Assembly: GCA_937862675.1 (NCBI GenBank)
Contig: CALMEC010000388.1
Span: 1-6,479 of the forward strand
Length of the DNA: 6,479 bases
From: an uncultured Actinomycetes bacterium
GTDB taxonomy: Bacteria; Actinomycetota; Thermoleophilia; Miltoncostaeales; Miltoncostaeaceae
Direction: 5' to 3'
Shown here: piece after piece, positions 1 through 5,966 of the stretch
Position numbering within the stretch: the stretch's first letter is position 1
Layout of the letters: each line of letters opens with the position of its first letter
The notes under the pieces: model-generated
Databases searched by the model: none
What the model saw: only the letters and a program-made list of their open reading frames with translations
What the model was told of the DNA's origin: nothing
Program-made: the position numbers and the translations under genes

Positions 1-482
1 CCGAGATCCGCCACAAGAGCTGGCTGCGGGTGCGCGACTGGGTGCAGGAGCGTCCGGAGCGCGGCGGGTCGACGGGCGTGGACCAGGCGCTGCTCCGTGA
101 GGCCGAGTACTTCTTCACGCCGCGCGTGGCGGAGCTCTACCGTCTGGAGGAGCTGATGGCGACGGTCGCGGCGGATCTCCGTGAGACGCTCTCCGCCGTC
201 TACTTCGACTTCAACGACCTCTCCATCGCACCGCTCATGACGAACCCCGCCACCGGCGTGGAGGAGACGACGATCGTTTTCCCGCGCACCGGCGATGCGG
301 GGGTCCGCGTCACGGTGGACCGCGGGGCCATCACGGTCGGGGTCGCACAGGACGGACTCGGAGGGGACTTCGCCGCGGACGGCGGATGGTCGCGCCTGGC
401 CGTCGGCGACGCATCGGTCTGGGCCGCGAACCGTTCTGAGGCGCTTGGCGCCGCGCGGGTCGCGCTTCCCGCGGCGAGGTAG
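1..482 (+). CDS. C-terminal part of an unidentified protein
   Basis: An open frame enters from the left edge (first complete codon at 3) and runs to a TAG at 480-482, giving 159 visible residues. I do not recognise the family. The first ~85 visible residues look mainly helical and charged, with a Trp/Arg-rich start (KSWLRVRDWVQERPERGG) and a stretch around ELYRLEELMATVAADLRE. The second half looks beta-rich, with alternating strands such as GVRVTVDRGAITVGVAQD, and ends in a short Ala/Arg-rich tail. No signal peptide, membrane segment or metal motif is visible. In many actinobacteria priA lies just upstream of def; this C-terminus does not look like PriA to me. The stop is 3 nt before the def start, so it is probably co-transcribed with def. 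GTG at 30 is an internal codon, not a convincing start. That it is coding is well supported by codon bias and spacing; its function is unknown. Confidence 0.7.
   Translation, partial: EIRHKSWLRVRDWVQERPERGGSTGVDQALLREAEYFFTPRVAELYRLEELMATVAADLRETLSAVYFDFNDLSIAPLMTNPATGVEETTIVFPRTGDAGVRVTVDRGAITVGVAQDGLGGDFAADGGWSRLAVGDASVWAANRSEALGAARVALPAAR
476..479 (+). promoter_or_regulatory. Shine-Dalgarno sequence for def
   Basis: GAGG lies 6 nt before the ATG at 486, inside the last codons of the upstream gene. It fixes the def start. No other in-frame start codon occurs before the conserved GDPVLR motif. Confidence 0.6.
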
Positions 483-485
483 CCC

Positions 486-1031
486 ATGGGGCGCGAGTAC
501 GACGATCCCGAACGTGAGGCGCGGCGTCAGGCCGCGCTCCGCCACATCCGTCAGTTCGGCGACCCCGTGCTCCGGACGCCGGCGTCGGAGATACAGGTCT
601 TCGACGAGGCGCTCCGGCGTGAGGCCGAGCAGATGATCGGGCTGATGCACGAGGCCCGCGGCGTCGGGCTCGCCGCCCCGCAGATCGGACGGCTGCGGCG
701 TCTCATCGTCCTGGATCCGCACGAGGACGCCCCGGCACGTGCTCTCGTCAATCCGACGATCGTCGAACGGTCGGAGGACGAAGAGGTGGGGCAGGAGGGA
801 TGCCTGTCCATCGGCGAGGTCCTGATGGACGTCTCGCGTGCCGTCCGGATCCGTGTGGAGGGCCAGGACGTCGAGGGCAATCCCGTCGTCATCGACGCCG
901 AGGACTACGAGGCCCGTGTCCTCCAGCACGAGATCGACCACCTCGACGGCATCCTCATCCTCGACCGCACGCCCAAGGACCAGCGCAAGGAGGCGCTCCG
1001 GCAGCTTCGTGAGAGCCTGAACGCCCGATGA
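486..1031 (+). CDS. def: Peptide deformylase
   Basis: 181 aa. It removes the N-formyl group from the initiator methionine of new proteins at the ribosome, using a bound metal (Fe2+ or Zn2+). All three family motifs are intact. Motif 1 is GVGLAAPQIG (59-68), with the Gln that supports the oxyanion. Motif 2 is EGCLS (104-108), with metal ligand Cys106. Motif 3 is QHEIDH (147-152), with ligands His148 and His152 and catalytic Glu149. The family core begins near residue 20 (HIRQFGDPVLR). Before it is a charged extension of about 19 residues (MGREYDDPEREARRQAALR) that shorter deformylases lack; no alternative in-frame start could remove it. The upstream gene ends 3 nt earlier, and the stop overlaps the fmt start as ATGA (1028-1031), implying translational coupling with the enzyme that adds the formyl group. 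Confidence 0.97.
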   Translation: MGREYDDPEREARRQAALRHIRQFGDPVLRTPASEIQVFDEALRREAEQMIGLMHEARGVGLAAPQIGRLRRLIVLDPHEDAPARALVNPTIVERSEDEEVGQEGCLSIGEVLMDVSRAVRIRVEGQDVEGNPVVIDAEDYEARVLQHEIDHLDGILILDRTPKDQRKEALRQLRESLNAR

Positions 1032-1939
1032 GGATCGCGTTCGCCGGAAGTCCGCCGGCGGCGGTCACCGTGATGGAGCGTCTCATCGCAGCCGGCCATT
1101 CCGTCGCCTGTGTCATCACCCAGCCCGACCGCCCGCGCGGCCGCGGAGGTAAGACCATCCCGACGGCGGTGGGGAAGGCGGCGCTGGACCGGGGTCTCGA
1201 CCTCTGGCGGCCCGCCACCATCAACGACCCGGCGGTACTCGACGATCTGCGTGCCCTCGATGTCGGCGCGCTTTGCGTGGTGGGCTTCGGCCAGCTGCTG
1301 AAGGACGACGTGCTCTCCGGCTGGACCTGTATCAACGTCCACTTCTCGCTCCTCCCGGCCTACCGCGGTGCCGCACCGGTCGAGCGCGCGATCATGGACG
1401 GGCTCACCACCACGGGCGTCACGATCATGCAGATGGACGCCGGCCTCGACACCGGTCCCATGATCGCCACCGAGGAGATCGCGATCGCGCCGCAGGACGA
1501 CGCGGGAGTGATCCTGAACCGACTGGCCGAGGTCGGGGGTGATCTCCTGGGCGGCGTGCTCTCCGGTATGGAGACCGCACCGCTGGAGGTCACACCGCAA
1601 CCGGACGGCGGTGAGTCATACGCGGCGAAGATCGGTGACGAGGACCGCTGGCTCGACCGCACGGCCTCTCCCGCCCATGAGGTCGACCGCATCCGGGCGC
1701 TCTCGCCGCACATCGGCGTGCGCCTCCAGATCGGCGGGCAGCCGTTCAAGCTGTGGCGCGCCGCCGTCAGCGACACGGTGCCGCCGGACGCCGGTACGGC
1801 GGTCGCCTCCGACGCGAGCCTGCTGGTCGCCGTCGGGGACGGGGCGATCGCGATCGACGAACTGCAGCCACCCGGCAAGGGACGCATGGCGGCCGTGGAC
1901 TTCCTGCGCGGATGGCGCGGCGACCTGACGCTCACATAG
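1028..1939 (+). CDS. fmt: Methionyl-tRNA formyltransferase
   Basis: 303 aa, close to the usual ~310. It transfers a formyl group from 10-formyl-tetrahydrofolate to Met-tRNAfMet, producing the initiator tRNA whose product Def later processes. The N-terminal Rossmann-like formyltransferase domain (about 1-200) starts MRIAFAGSPP and has the QPDRPRGRGGK loop (32-42) used for tRNA recognition. It also has the catalytic segment CINVHFSLLP (101-110) with Asn103 and His105, followed by YRGAAP. In MDAGLDTG (136-143), Asp141 has the same spacing from Asn103 as the catalytic Asp in E. coli Fmt. The C-terminal part (about 205-303) fits the OB-like tRNA-binding domain, with SYAAKI at its junction and IRALSPHIGVR. 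The start ATG shares ATGA with the def stop; no strong Shine-Dalgarno is visible, so coupling is likely. Its 3' end overlaps the proposed rsmB start by 28 nt. Confidence 0.97.
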   Translation: MRIAFAGSPPAAVTVMERLIAAGHSVACVITQPDRPRGRGGKTIPTAVGKAALDRGLDLWRPATINDPAVLDDLRALDVGALCVVGFGQLLKDDVLSGWTCINVHFSLLPAYRGAAPVERAIMDGLTTTGVTIMQMDAGLDTGPMIATEEIAIAPQDDAGVILNRLAEVGGDLLGGVLSGMETAPLEVTPQPDGGESYAAKIGDEDRWLDRTASPAHEVDRIRALSPHIGVRLQIGGQPFKLWRAAVSDTVPPDAGTAVASDASLLVAVGDGAIAIDELQPPGKGRMAAVDFLRGWRGDLTLT

Positions 1940-3264
1940 CCGGCACCGACGCGGCCACGGTTGAACGGCGTGTCGCCCTGCGTGTCCTGGAGCGGGTGCG
2001 TGGCGGGGCGTACGCCGATCGTGCCTTCGCCGGTGAGGCGCGCCGCGCGGACCTGGAGGGACCGGCCCGCCGGCAGGCCAACCGCCTGGCCTACGGTGCG
2101 GTGCAGCGCCGGCGTTCCCTCGACTACGTCATCGACGCGCACCTGACGAACCCGCGCCGGGTGGAGCCGGGCGTCCGCGACGTCCTGCGTCTCGGTGCGT
2201 ACGAGCTCTGCTATTCCGACGGAGTCGCCTCGGCCGTGGTGGTGGACCAGGCGGTGCGTCTCACCCGATCCCTGCCCGGTGAGAAGCGTCGTCGTGACGC
2301 GCGCGCCGGCCTCGTGAACGCGGTCCTCCGGAAGGTCGCCGCGGACGGTCGTCGTCGCCTCGACCGGATCGGGGATTCGACCCCCGAGGAAGCCGCGCTC
2401 CGTCACAGCGTTCCGGACTGGATCTCGCGGGCGCTGTTCGCATCCCTCGGCCCCGACGACGCCCGCATGGTCCTGGCCGCCGCGAACGAACCGCCCGAGC
2501 GGGCGATCCGCTGGAATCCCCTGCGGGGGAGCCGGGAGGAGTTCGAGGCCCTGCTTCCCGAGGGGCGGTGGCGGAGGGATCCCCGGATCGACGAGGCCTA
2601 CGTGATCGACGGGCCCTTCGCACTGGAGGACTCGCCGATCTGGCAGGAGGGGAGGGGCATGGCGCAGAGCCGGGCGTCGCTCCTGCCGGTTGTCGCGCTC
2701 GATCCTCGGCCCGGTGAGCGCATCCTGGATCTCTGCGCGGCCCCCGGTGCGAAGACCACGGCCATCGCCGCTCGCATGGGCGACCAGGGCACCCTGGTCG
2801 CGGTCGAACCCCATGCCGCGCGTGCCCGTGCGCTCCAGAAGGTCGCCGGGCGTCTCGGCGCGACGGTCGACGTCATCGAGGGCGACGGCCGCGAGGTACC
2901 CCTGGAGGCCGGCTTTGATGCCGTTCTCGTCGACCCACCATGCACGGGTCTGGGCGTGCTGTCGGGGCGCCCGGACGCGCGCTGGCGGCGCGAGGAGGGC
3001 GATGTGGCGGTGCTCGCCCGTCTGCAGACCGAGCTTCTGGGGCGGGCGCTGACGCTTGTGCGCCCGGGTGGTCGCGTCGTCTACTCCACCTGCACGCTGC
3101 TGCCGGCCGAGAACGAGGACGTGGTGCGTGGAGCCGGCGTACCCGTGGTCCACATCACCGAACAGGATCCGTCGCTCGCCCATCCCCACCTGTCGGGTGC
3201 CCTGCGGACACTGCCGGGGCGGGACGGGACGGACGGGTTCTTCGTGGCGCGCTTGGTGGGGTGA
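1912..3264 (+). CDS. rsmB: 16S rRNA (cytosine-967-C5) methyltransferase RsmB/Sun
   Basis: 450 aa from the chosen start; E. coli RsmB is 429. It transfers methyl from SAM to C967 of 16S rRNA. Residues ~17-150 form an all-helical NusB-like RNA-binding domain (VALRVLERV, RQANRLAYGAVQRRRSLDY, VLRLGAYEL, GLVNAVLRKV). After a linker comes the Rossmann methyltransferase domain. It has SAM motif I LDLCAAPGAKTT (272-283), an acidic residue in VAVEP (296-300), DPPCTGLG (341-348) with Cys344, and YSTCTLLPAENE (391-402) with Cys394, expected to be the nucleophile. A usual 'QDEAS'-like stretch reads QSRAS (252-256). The frame stays open back to a GTG at 1753, deep in fmt, but those extra residues are an Arg/Gly-rich fmt shadow. 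ATG at 1912 gives a normal-length protein, so I prefer it although no clear Shine-Dalgarno precedes it. The TGA is followed by a 313-nt gap and no U-tract terminator is visible. Confidence 0.95.
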   Translation: MARRPDAHIAGTDAATVERRVALRVLERVRGGAYADRAFAGEARRADLEGPARRQANRLAYGAVQRRRSLDYVIDAHLTNPRRVEPGVRDVLRLGAYELCYSDGVASAVVVDQAVRLTRSLPGEKRRRDARAGLVNAVLRKVAADGRRRLDRIGDSTPEEAALRHSVPDWISRALFASLGPDDARMVLAAANEPPERAIRWNPLRGSREEFEALLPEGRWRRDPRIDEAYVIDGPFALEDSPIWQEGRGMAQSRASLLPVVALDPRPGERILDLCAAPGAKTTAIAARMGDQGTLVAVEPHAARARALQKVAGRLGATVDVIEGDGREVPLEAGFDAVLVDPPCTGLGVLSGRPDARWRREEGDVAVLARLQTELLGRALTLVRPGGRVVYSTCTLLPAENEDVVRGAGVPVVHITEQDPSLAHPHLSGALRTLPGRDGTDGFFVARLVG

Positions 3265-3309
3265 GTCAGATCTGGCCGGGACACGTCGCAGATTCCACAG
3301 TCGGCTGGC

Positions 3310-3315
3310 TACCGT
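3310..3315 (+). promoter_or_regulatory. Possible -10 box of a promoter upstream of the structured element
   Basis: TACCGT fits the actinobacterial TANNNT pattern and would start a transcript near 3321-3323, just before the repeat cluster. No good -35 hexamer lies 16-19 nt upstream, so this is weak. Confidence 0.2.
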
Positions 3316-3325
3316 GATGTGTCTG

Positions 3326-3474
3326 GGGCCCGTAGCAATGCCTCTTCGGAAGGGCCTGCCGGATTTGCGACGTCTCCTCCGGAAAGGTGCAGCCGATGAA
3401 ACCGTTGGACATCGTGCCGCAGGAGCCGGTTTCCTGACAGCCGGAGACGTCGAGCTGGGCTCCTCGATTGGGAG
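3326..3474 (+). other. Candidate structured RNA element (leader or small RNA)
   Basis: Seen directly: (a) a perfect 10-bp inverted repeat, CGACGTCTCC at 3368-3377 with GGAGACGTCG at 3443-3452, enclosing 65 nt. (b) Inside it, GAAACCG at 3398-3404 with CGGTTTC at 3427-3433 (7 bp), and CGATG at 3394-3398 with CATCG at 3410-3414 (5 bp). These two are interleaved, as in an H-type pseudoknot, sharing only G3398. (c) An alternative hairpin CAGGA 3420-3424 / TCCTG 3432-3436. (d) Upstream, GGCCC 3327-3331 / GGGCC 3352-3356, containing CUUCGG (C-UUCG-G tetraloop) at 3344-3349. (e) Downstream, GCTCC 3459-3463 / GGAGT 3471-3475, closing with a wobble pair. Inference: the nesting suggests a folded RNA, read either as part of an rpe-rib leader or separately. 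I cannot match it to a riboswitch or small-RNA family I know. GC-rich DNA makes chance repeats common, but the 10-bp perfect helix with an internal 7-bp helix is more than I would expect casually. Confidence 0.35.
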
Positions 3475-3564
3475 TGACCAGTGGTGACGTCCACGGGAGC
3501 TCTGTCGCCGCTACTGATCTCGCCCATGGCCCCTCGCCAACGACCCGGCACACCGAGCGGACGA

Positions 3565-3570
3565 TAGGCT
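3565..3570 (+). promoter_or_regulatory. -10 box of a probable leaderless rpe-rib promoter
   Basis: TAGGCT matches TANNNT and ends 7 nt before the GTG at 3578, placing transcription start at about 3577-3578, on or next to the start codon. No Shine-Dalgarno lies upstream of the GTG, as expected for a leaderless mRNA, a common arrangement in actinobacteria. The -35 region (around 3540-3547) does not resemble TTGACA, so the promoter may be weak, activated, or read by another sigma factor. Confidence 0.45.
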
Positions 3571-3577
3571 CACCGCT

Positions 3578-4243
3578 GTGAATGTCTTCCCCCGCCGGGC
3601 GGTGCTGCCGTCCCTCATGTCCGCGGACTTCCTGCACCTCGGCGACCAGCTCGACGGGCTGCTCGAGGCCGGTGCCCGCATCTTCCACATCGACGTCATG
3701 GACGCGCGCTTCGTGCCCAACCTGGCCCTCGGCACGGGCTTGGCCCAGCAGATCGCACCCGTTGTGCGCGAGGCCGGCGGCTTCCTCGACGTGCACCTCA
3801 TGGTGGAACGCCCCGGGCACGTCATCGACTGGTTCGCACCGCACGCCGGGGCCATCAGCGTGCACGCCGAGGCCGACCCGCACATCCACCGGCTTCTGGG
3901 ACAGATCCGCGAACACGGGTGCCTGGCGGGCCTCGCCATCAACCCGGCCACGCCGCTGGCCGCGGTCGAGACCGTCATGGAGATGCTCGACTACGTGAAC
4001 GTGATGTGCATCAACCCGGGCTTCGCGGGACAGCCGTTCCTCGACACGACCCCGGAGCGGGTCGCGCGACTGCGGCAGGTGCTCCCGCCGGGGGTCCGCA
4101 TCCAGGTGGACGGCGGAATCGGTCCTGAGACGCTCCCGTCGGTGCGCGACGCCGGTGCCGCGCTCTTCGTGTCGGCGTCCAGCATCTTCGGTGCCCCCGA
4201 TCCCGTCGCCATGTACTCACGCCTGGCCGAGGCGGTGGGATGA
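3578..4243 (+). CDS. rpe: Ribulose-phosphate 3-epimerase
   Basis: 221 aa, the usual length. It interconverts D-ribulose-5-phosphate and D-xylulose-5-phosphate on a metal-dependent TIM barrel. Expected elements appear in order: PSLMSADFLHLGDQL (11-25) with Ser15; FHIDVMDARFVPNLALG (36-52) with metal ligands His38 and Asp40; DVHLMVERP (71-79) with His73; NVMCINPGFAGQPF (141-154), the flexible active-site loop; and IQVDGGI (175-181) with Asp178. The phosphate-binding end, usually like 'VAGSAIF', reads VSASSIF (198-204), so a commonly seen Gly is Ser. GTG at 3578 is the start because the conserved PSLMSADF begins at residue 11, and the only nearby ATG (3619) would delete part of it. The stop overlaps ribD as ATGA (4240-4243), so Rpe is coupled to riboflavin synthesis, where its substrate ribulose-5-phosphate is consumed by RibB. 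Confidence 0.95.
   Translation: MNVFPRRAVLPSLMSADFLHLGDQLDGLLEAGARIFHIDVMDARFVPNLALGTGLAQQIAPVVREAGGFLDVHLMVERPGHVIDWFAPHAGAISVHAEADPHIHRLLGQIREHGCLAGLAINPATPLAAVETVMEMLDYVNVMCINPGFAGQPFLDTTPERVARLRQVLPPGVRIQVDGGIGPETLPSVRDAGAALFVSASSIFGAPDPVAMYSRLAEAVG
4229..4232 (+). promoter_or_regulatory. Shine-Dalgarno sequence for ribD
   Basis: GAGG lies 7 nt before ATG 4240, within the last rpe codons. It favours 4240 over the second in-frame ATG at 4246. Confidence 0.4.
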
Positions 4244-5358
4244 GCATGGCGTCGGAGCCCACCGAGGTCGCGCTCCTCGCCCTCGAACGCGCACACGAGC
4301 TCGCCCTGAACGGTCAGGGGCTGGTCAGTCCCAACCCGCTGGTCGGCGCCGTGGTGATCCAGGGCGACGAGGTCGTCGGCGAGGGCTGGCACCAGGGGCC
4401 GGGGACACCGCACGCCGAGGCCATGGCCCTCGCCCTCGCCGGGCCGAGGGCACAGGGGGGCACCGTCGTGTGCACACTCGAGCCGTGCTCGCATCACGGG
4501 CGTACGCCGCCGTGCACCGACGCGCTGATCTCCGCCGGCGTGTCGCGGGTGGTGGTCGGTGCCGCCGATCCGCTCGAACGCGACCGGGCGGGCGGGATGT
4601 CCGTCCTCCGCGACGCCGGGATCGACGTGGTCCTCGCCGGGGAGGACGAGCAGACGACGTGCCGTGCGCTCAACCACGCGTTCATCACCCACGCGCTCAC
4701 CGGTCGTCCGCATGTGACGCTCAAGCTGGCGACGAGCCTGGACGGGAAGGTCGCCACCGAGACGGGGGAGACGCGCTGGATCACCGGTGAGGAGTCGCGC
4801 AGCTTCGTCCACCAGTCCCGCGCCTGCGCGGACGCCGTCGCCGTCGGCATCGGCACGGTCATCGCCGACGATCCCGCCCTCACCGTCCGCGACCTCGAGA
4901 TGTCGTACCGGCCGCCGCTGCGAATCGTGTTCGACCGCAGCGCCCGTCTGCCGCTCACGGCCCAGCTGGTGGAGACGGCGGCCGAACTGCCCGTGCTGTG
5001 CGTCGTCGGTCCGGACGCGGACGTGGAGCGCTGCCGCGCGCTCGTCGAGCGATCGGTGGGGATCATGGTCGCCGAGGACATCGACGACGCCCTCACCCAG
5101 CTCGGCGCGGCCGACATCCAGTCGCTCTACCTGGAGGGCGGCCCGACGCTCGCGGCGGCCTTCCTCGCCGCCGGCGCCGTGGACTGGGTGGACTGGTTCG
5201 TGGCCCCCATCATGATCGGCGGGGACGGAGCCCCCGGGGCCCTCTCCGGGCCCGGGCTCGGGCCGCTCGCGGACGTGCCGCGTCTGATCGAGGCGGCGTC
5301 GTACGACCTCGGCGGCGACACGCTCATCGCCGGACGTCTGCGGGACCTGCCGGACTGA
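4240..5358 (+). CDS. ribD: Bifunctional diaminohydroxyphosphoribosylaminopyrimidine deaminase / 5-amino-6-(5-phosphoribosylamino)uracil reductase
   Basis: 372 aa, normal for the two-domain enzyme. It performs the second and third steps of riboflavin synthesis on the pyrimidine branch. The N-terminal zinc deaminase domain (about 5-150) has NPLVGAVV (32-39), HAE (58-60, with ligand His58 and proton-shuttle Glu60) and PCSHHGRTPPC (82-92, with ligands Cys83 and Cys92). The C-terminal NADPH-dependent reductase domain (about 157-367, dihydrofolate-reductase fold) has LKLATSLDGKVA (161-172), RWITG (179-183), AVGIGTVIADDPALTVR (201-217) and LEGGPTLAAAF (298-308). After the deaminase motifs, the frequent 'DPNPxVxGxG' loop reads DPLERDRAGGM (110-120); the Asn-Pro is absent, the only notable departure. 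The start shares ATGA with rpe; the stop overlaps the ribE start by one base (TGATG, 5356-5360). Confidence 0.96.
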   Translation: MSMASEPTEVALLALERAHELALNGQGLVSPNPLVGAVVIQGDEVVGEGWHQGPGTPHAEAMALALAGPRAQGGTVVCTLEPCSHHGRTPPCTDALISAGVSRVVVGAADPLERDRAGGMSVLRDAGIDVVLAGEDEQTTCRALNHAFITHALTGRPHVTLKLATSLDGKVATETGETRWITGEESRSFVHQSRACADAVAVGIGTVIADDPALTVRDLEMSYRPPLRIVFDRSARLPLTAQLVETAAELPVLCVVGPDADVERCRALVERSVGIMVAEDIDDALTQLGAADIQSLYLEGGPTLAAAFLAAGAVDWVDWFVAPIMIGGDGAPGALSGPGLGPLADVPRLIEAASYDLGGDTLIAGRLRDLPD

Positions 5359-5966
5359 TGTTCACGGGACTGGTCGAAGAGGTCGGGACCGTGCGGTCCG
5401 TCGAGGGGGACGACCGGGGCGCCCGGCTGACGTTCGGCGCCGCCGTCGTGACGGACGGCACCGCACTCGGCGACTCGATCGCCGTTTCCGGAGCCTGCCT
5501 CACCGTGGTCGCGATCGACGACACCGGGTTCGCGGTCGACGTTGTCGCCGAGAGCCTCCGCCGCACAACGCTGGGCGCCCTCTCCGCCGGAGATCCGGTC
5601 AACCTGGAGCGCGCCGTCGCCGTGGGCACCCGTCTGGGAGGGCACATCGTGCAGGGGCACGTGGACGGCACCGGCGTCGTTACCGCACTCACTCCCGACG
5701 GTGACGGCGTGCGCATGTCCGTCGCGGTCCCGCCGGAGATCCACCGCTACGTCGTCGAAAAAGGCAGCGTCACGGTGGACGGCGTTAGTCTGACCAATGC
5801 CTCCCGGACCGCGGACGGCTTCCAGATCGCGCTCATCCCGCACACACTGGCGGTGACCACACTCGGCCGTCGCGCACCGGGAGACCGCGTGAACATCGAA
5901 GCCGACATGGTCGCGAAGTACGTCGAGTCACTCGTCACGCCATACCGACCGGAAAACGAACAATGA
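5358..5966 (+). CDS. ribE: Riboflavin synthase, alpha subunit
   Basis: 202 aa, typical. It converts two molecules of 6,7-dimethyl-8-ribityllumazine into riboflavin and a pyrimidine that is recycled to lumazine synthase. The protein is two tandem lumazine-binding barrels. The first (about 1-96) starts MFTGLVEEVG and has DSIAVSGACLTV (39-50) with Ser44 and Cys47. The second (about 97-190) has GGHIVQGHVDG at the junction (94-104), EKGSVTVDGVSLT (134-146) with Asp141, and HTLAVTTL (162-169), which mirrors SLRRTTL (66-72) of the first barrel. The open frame extends upstream to 4998, but that part is an Arg-rich shadow of ribD; MFTGLVEEVG marks the true N-terminus. The ATG overlaps the ribD stop by one base, and the stop overlaps ribBA as ATGA. 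The gene is called ribC in some naming schemes. Confidence 0.96.
   Translation: MFTGLVEEVGTVRSVEGDDRGARLTFGAAVVTDGTALGDSIAVSGACLTVVAIDDTGFAVDVVAESLRRTTLGALSAGDPVNLERAVAVGTRLGGHIVQGHVDGTGVVTALTPDGDGVRMSVAVPPEIHRYVVEKGSVTVDGVSLTNASRTADGFQIALIPHTLAVTTLGRRAPGDRVNIEADMVAKYVESLVTPYRPENEQ

Larger units (their letters stand above)
3265..3577. other. Structured non-coding gap between rsmB and rpe
   Basis: The longest stretch without a gene (313 nt). It has more A/T than the coding regions and no credible protein. An open frame at 3317-3487 (56 codons from ATG) lacks a Shine-Dalgarno and uses many A/T-ending codons, unlike the flanking genes. The gap holds a weak -10-like TACCGT at 3310-3315, a cluster of inverted repeats between about 3326 and 3480, GACGTC at three places, and a -10-like TAGGCT just before rpe. 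No FMN riboswitch consensus (the GAAA/GACCGGCGGT-type conserved segments) is recognisable on either strand, although a riboflavin operon follows. No tRNA, T-box, tmRNA or U-tract terminator was seen. Confidence 0.7.

Noticed and set aside
1753..1911. Upstream extension of the rsmB frame
   Set aside because: The extra 53 residues are a frame-shifted reading of the Fmt C-terminus (Arg/Gly-rich); starting at 1912 gives the normal RsmB length.
1360..3189. A 609-codon open frame on the - strand
   Set aside because: It lies antisense to fmt and rsmB, both of which have intact catalytic motifs. Its translation is Arg/Pro/Ala-rich without a recognisable domain, the usual shadow of high-GC codon bias.
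3378..3394. SRP RNA-like TCCGGAAAGGTGCAGCC
   Set aside because: It resembles the apical GGAA loop region of 4.5S RNA, but the flanking sequence does not form the required symmetric internal loop and long stem.
3394..3404. SAM-I riboswitch-like CGATGAAACCG
   Set aside because: Only this short stretch resembles the S-box core; the remaining conserved S-box elements are absent.
3317..3487. Small 56-codon open frame in the gap
   Set aside because: No Shine-Dalgarno, many A/T-ending codons unlike neighbouring genes, no recognisable motif, and it overlaps the inverted repeats.
3453..3540. Rho-independent terminator after rsmB
   Set aside because: Hairpins exist but none is followed by a T-run.
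3265..3577. FMN riboswitch upstream of the rib operon
   Set aside because: I looked for the conserved FMN-aptamer segments on the + strand and did not find them; the paired segments present do not form the six-stem layout.
4998..5357. Upstream extension of the ribE frame
   Set aside because: It is the ribD sequence read in another frame (Arg-rich); the family N-terminus MFTGLVEEVG starts at 5358.
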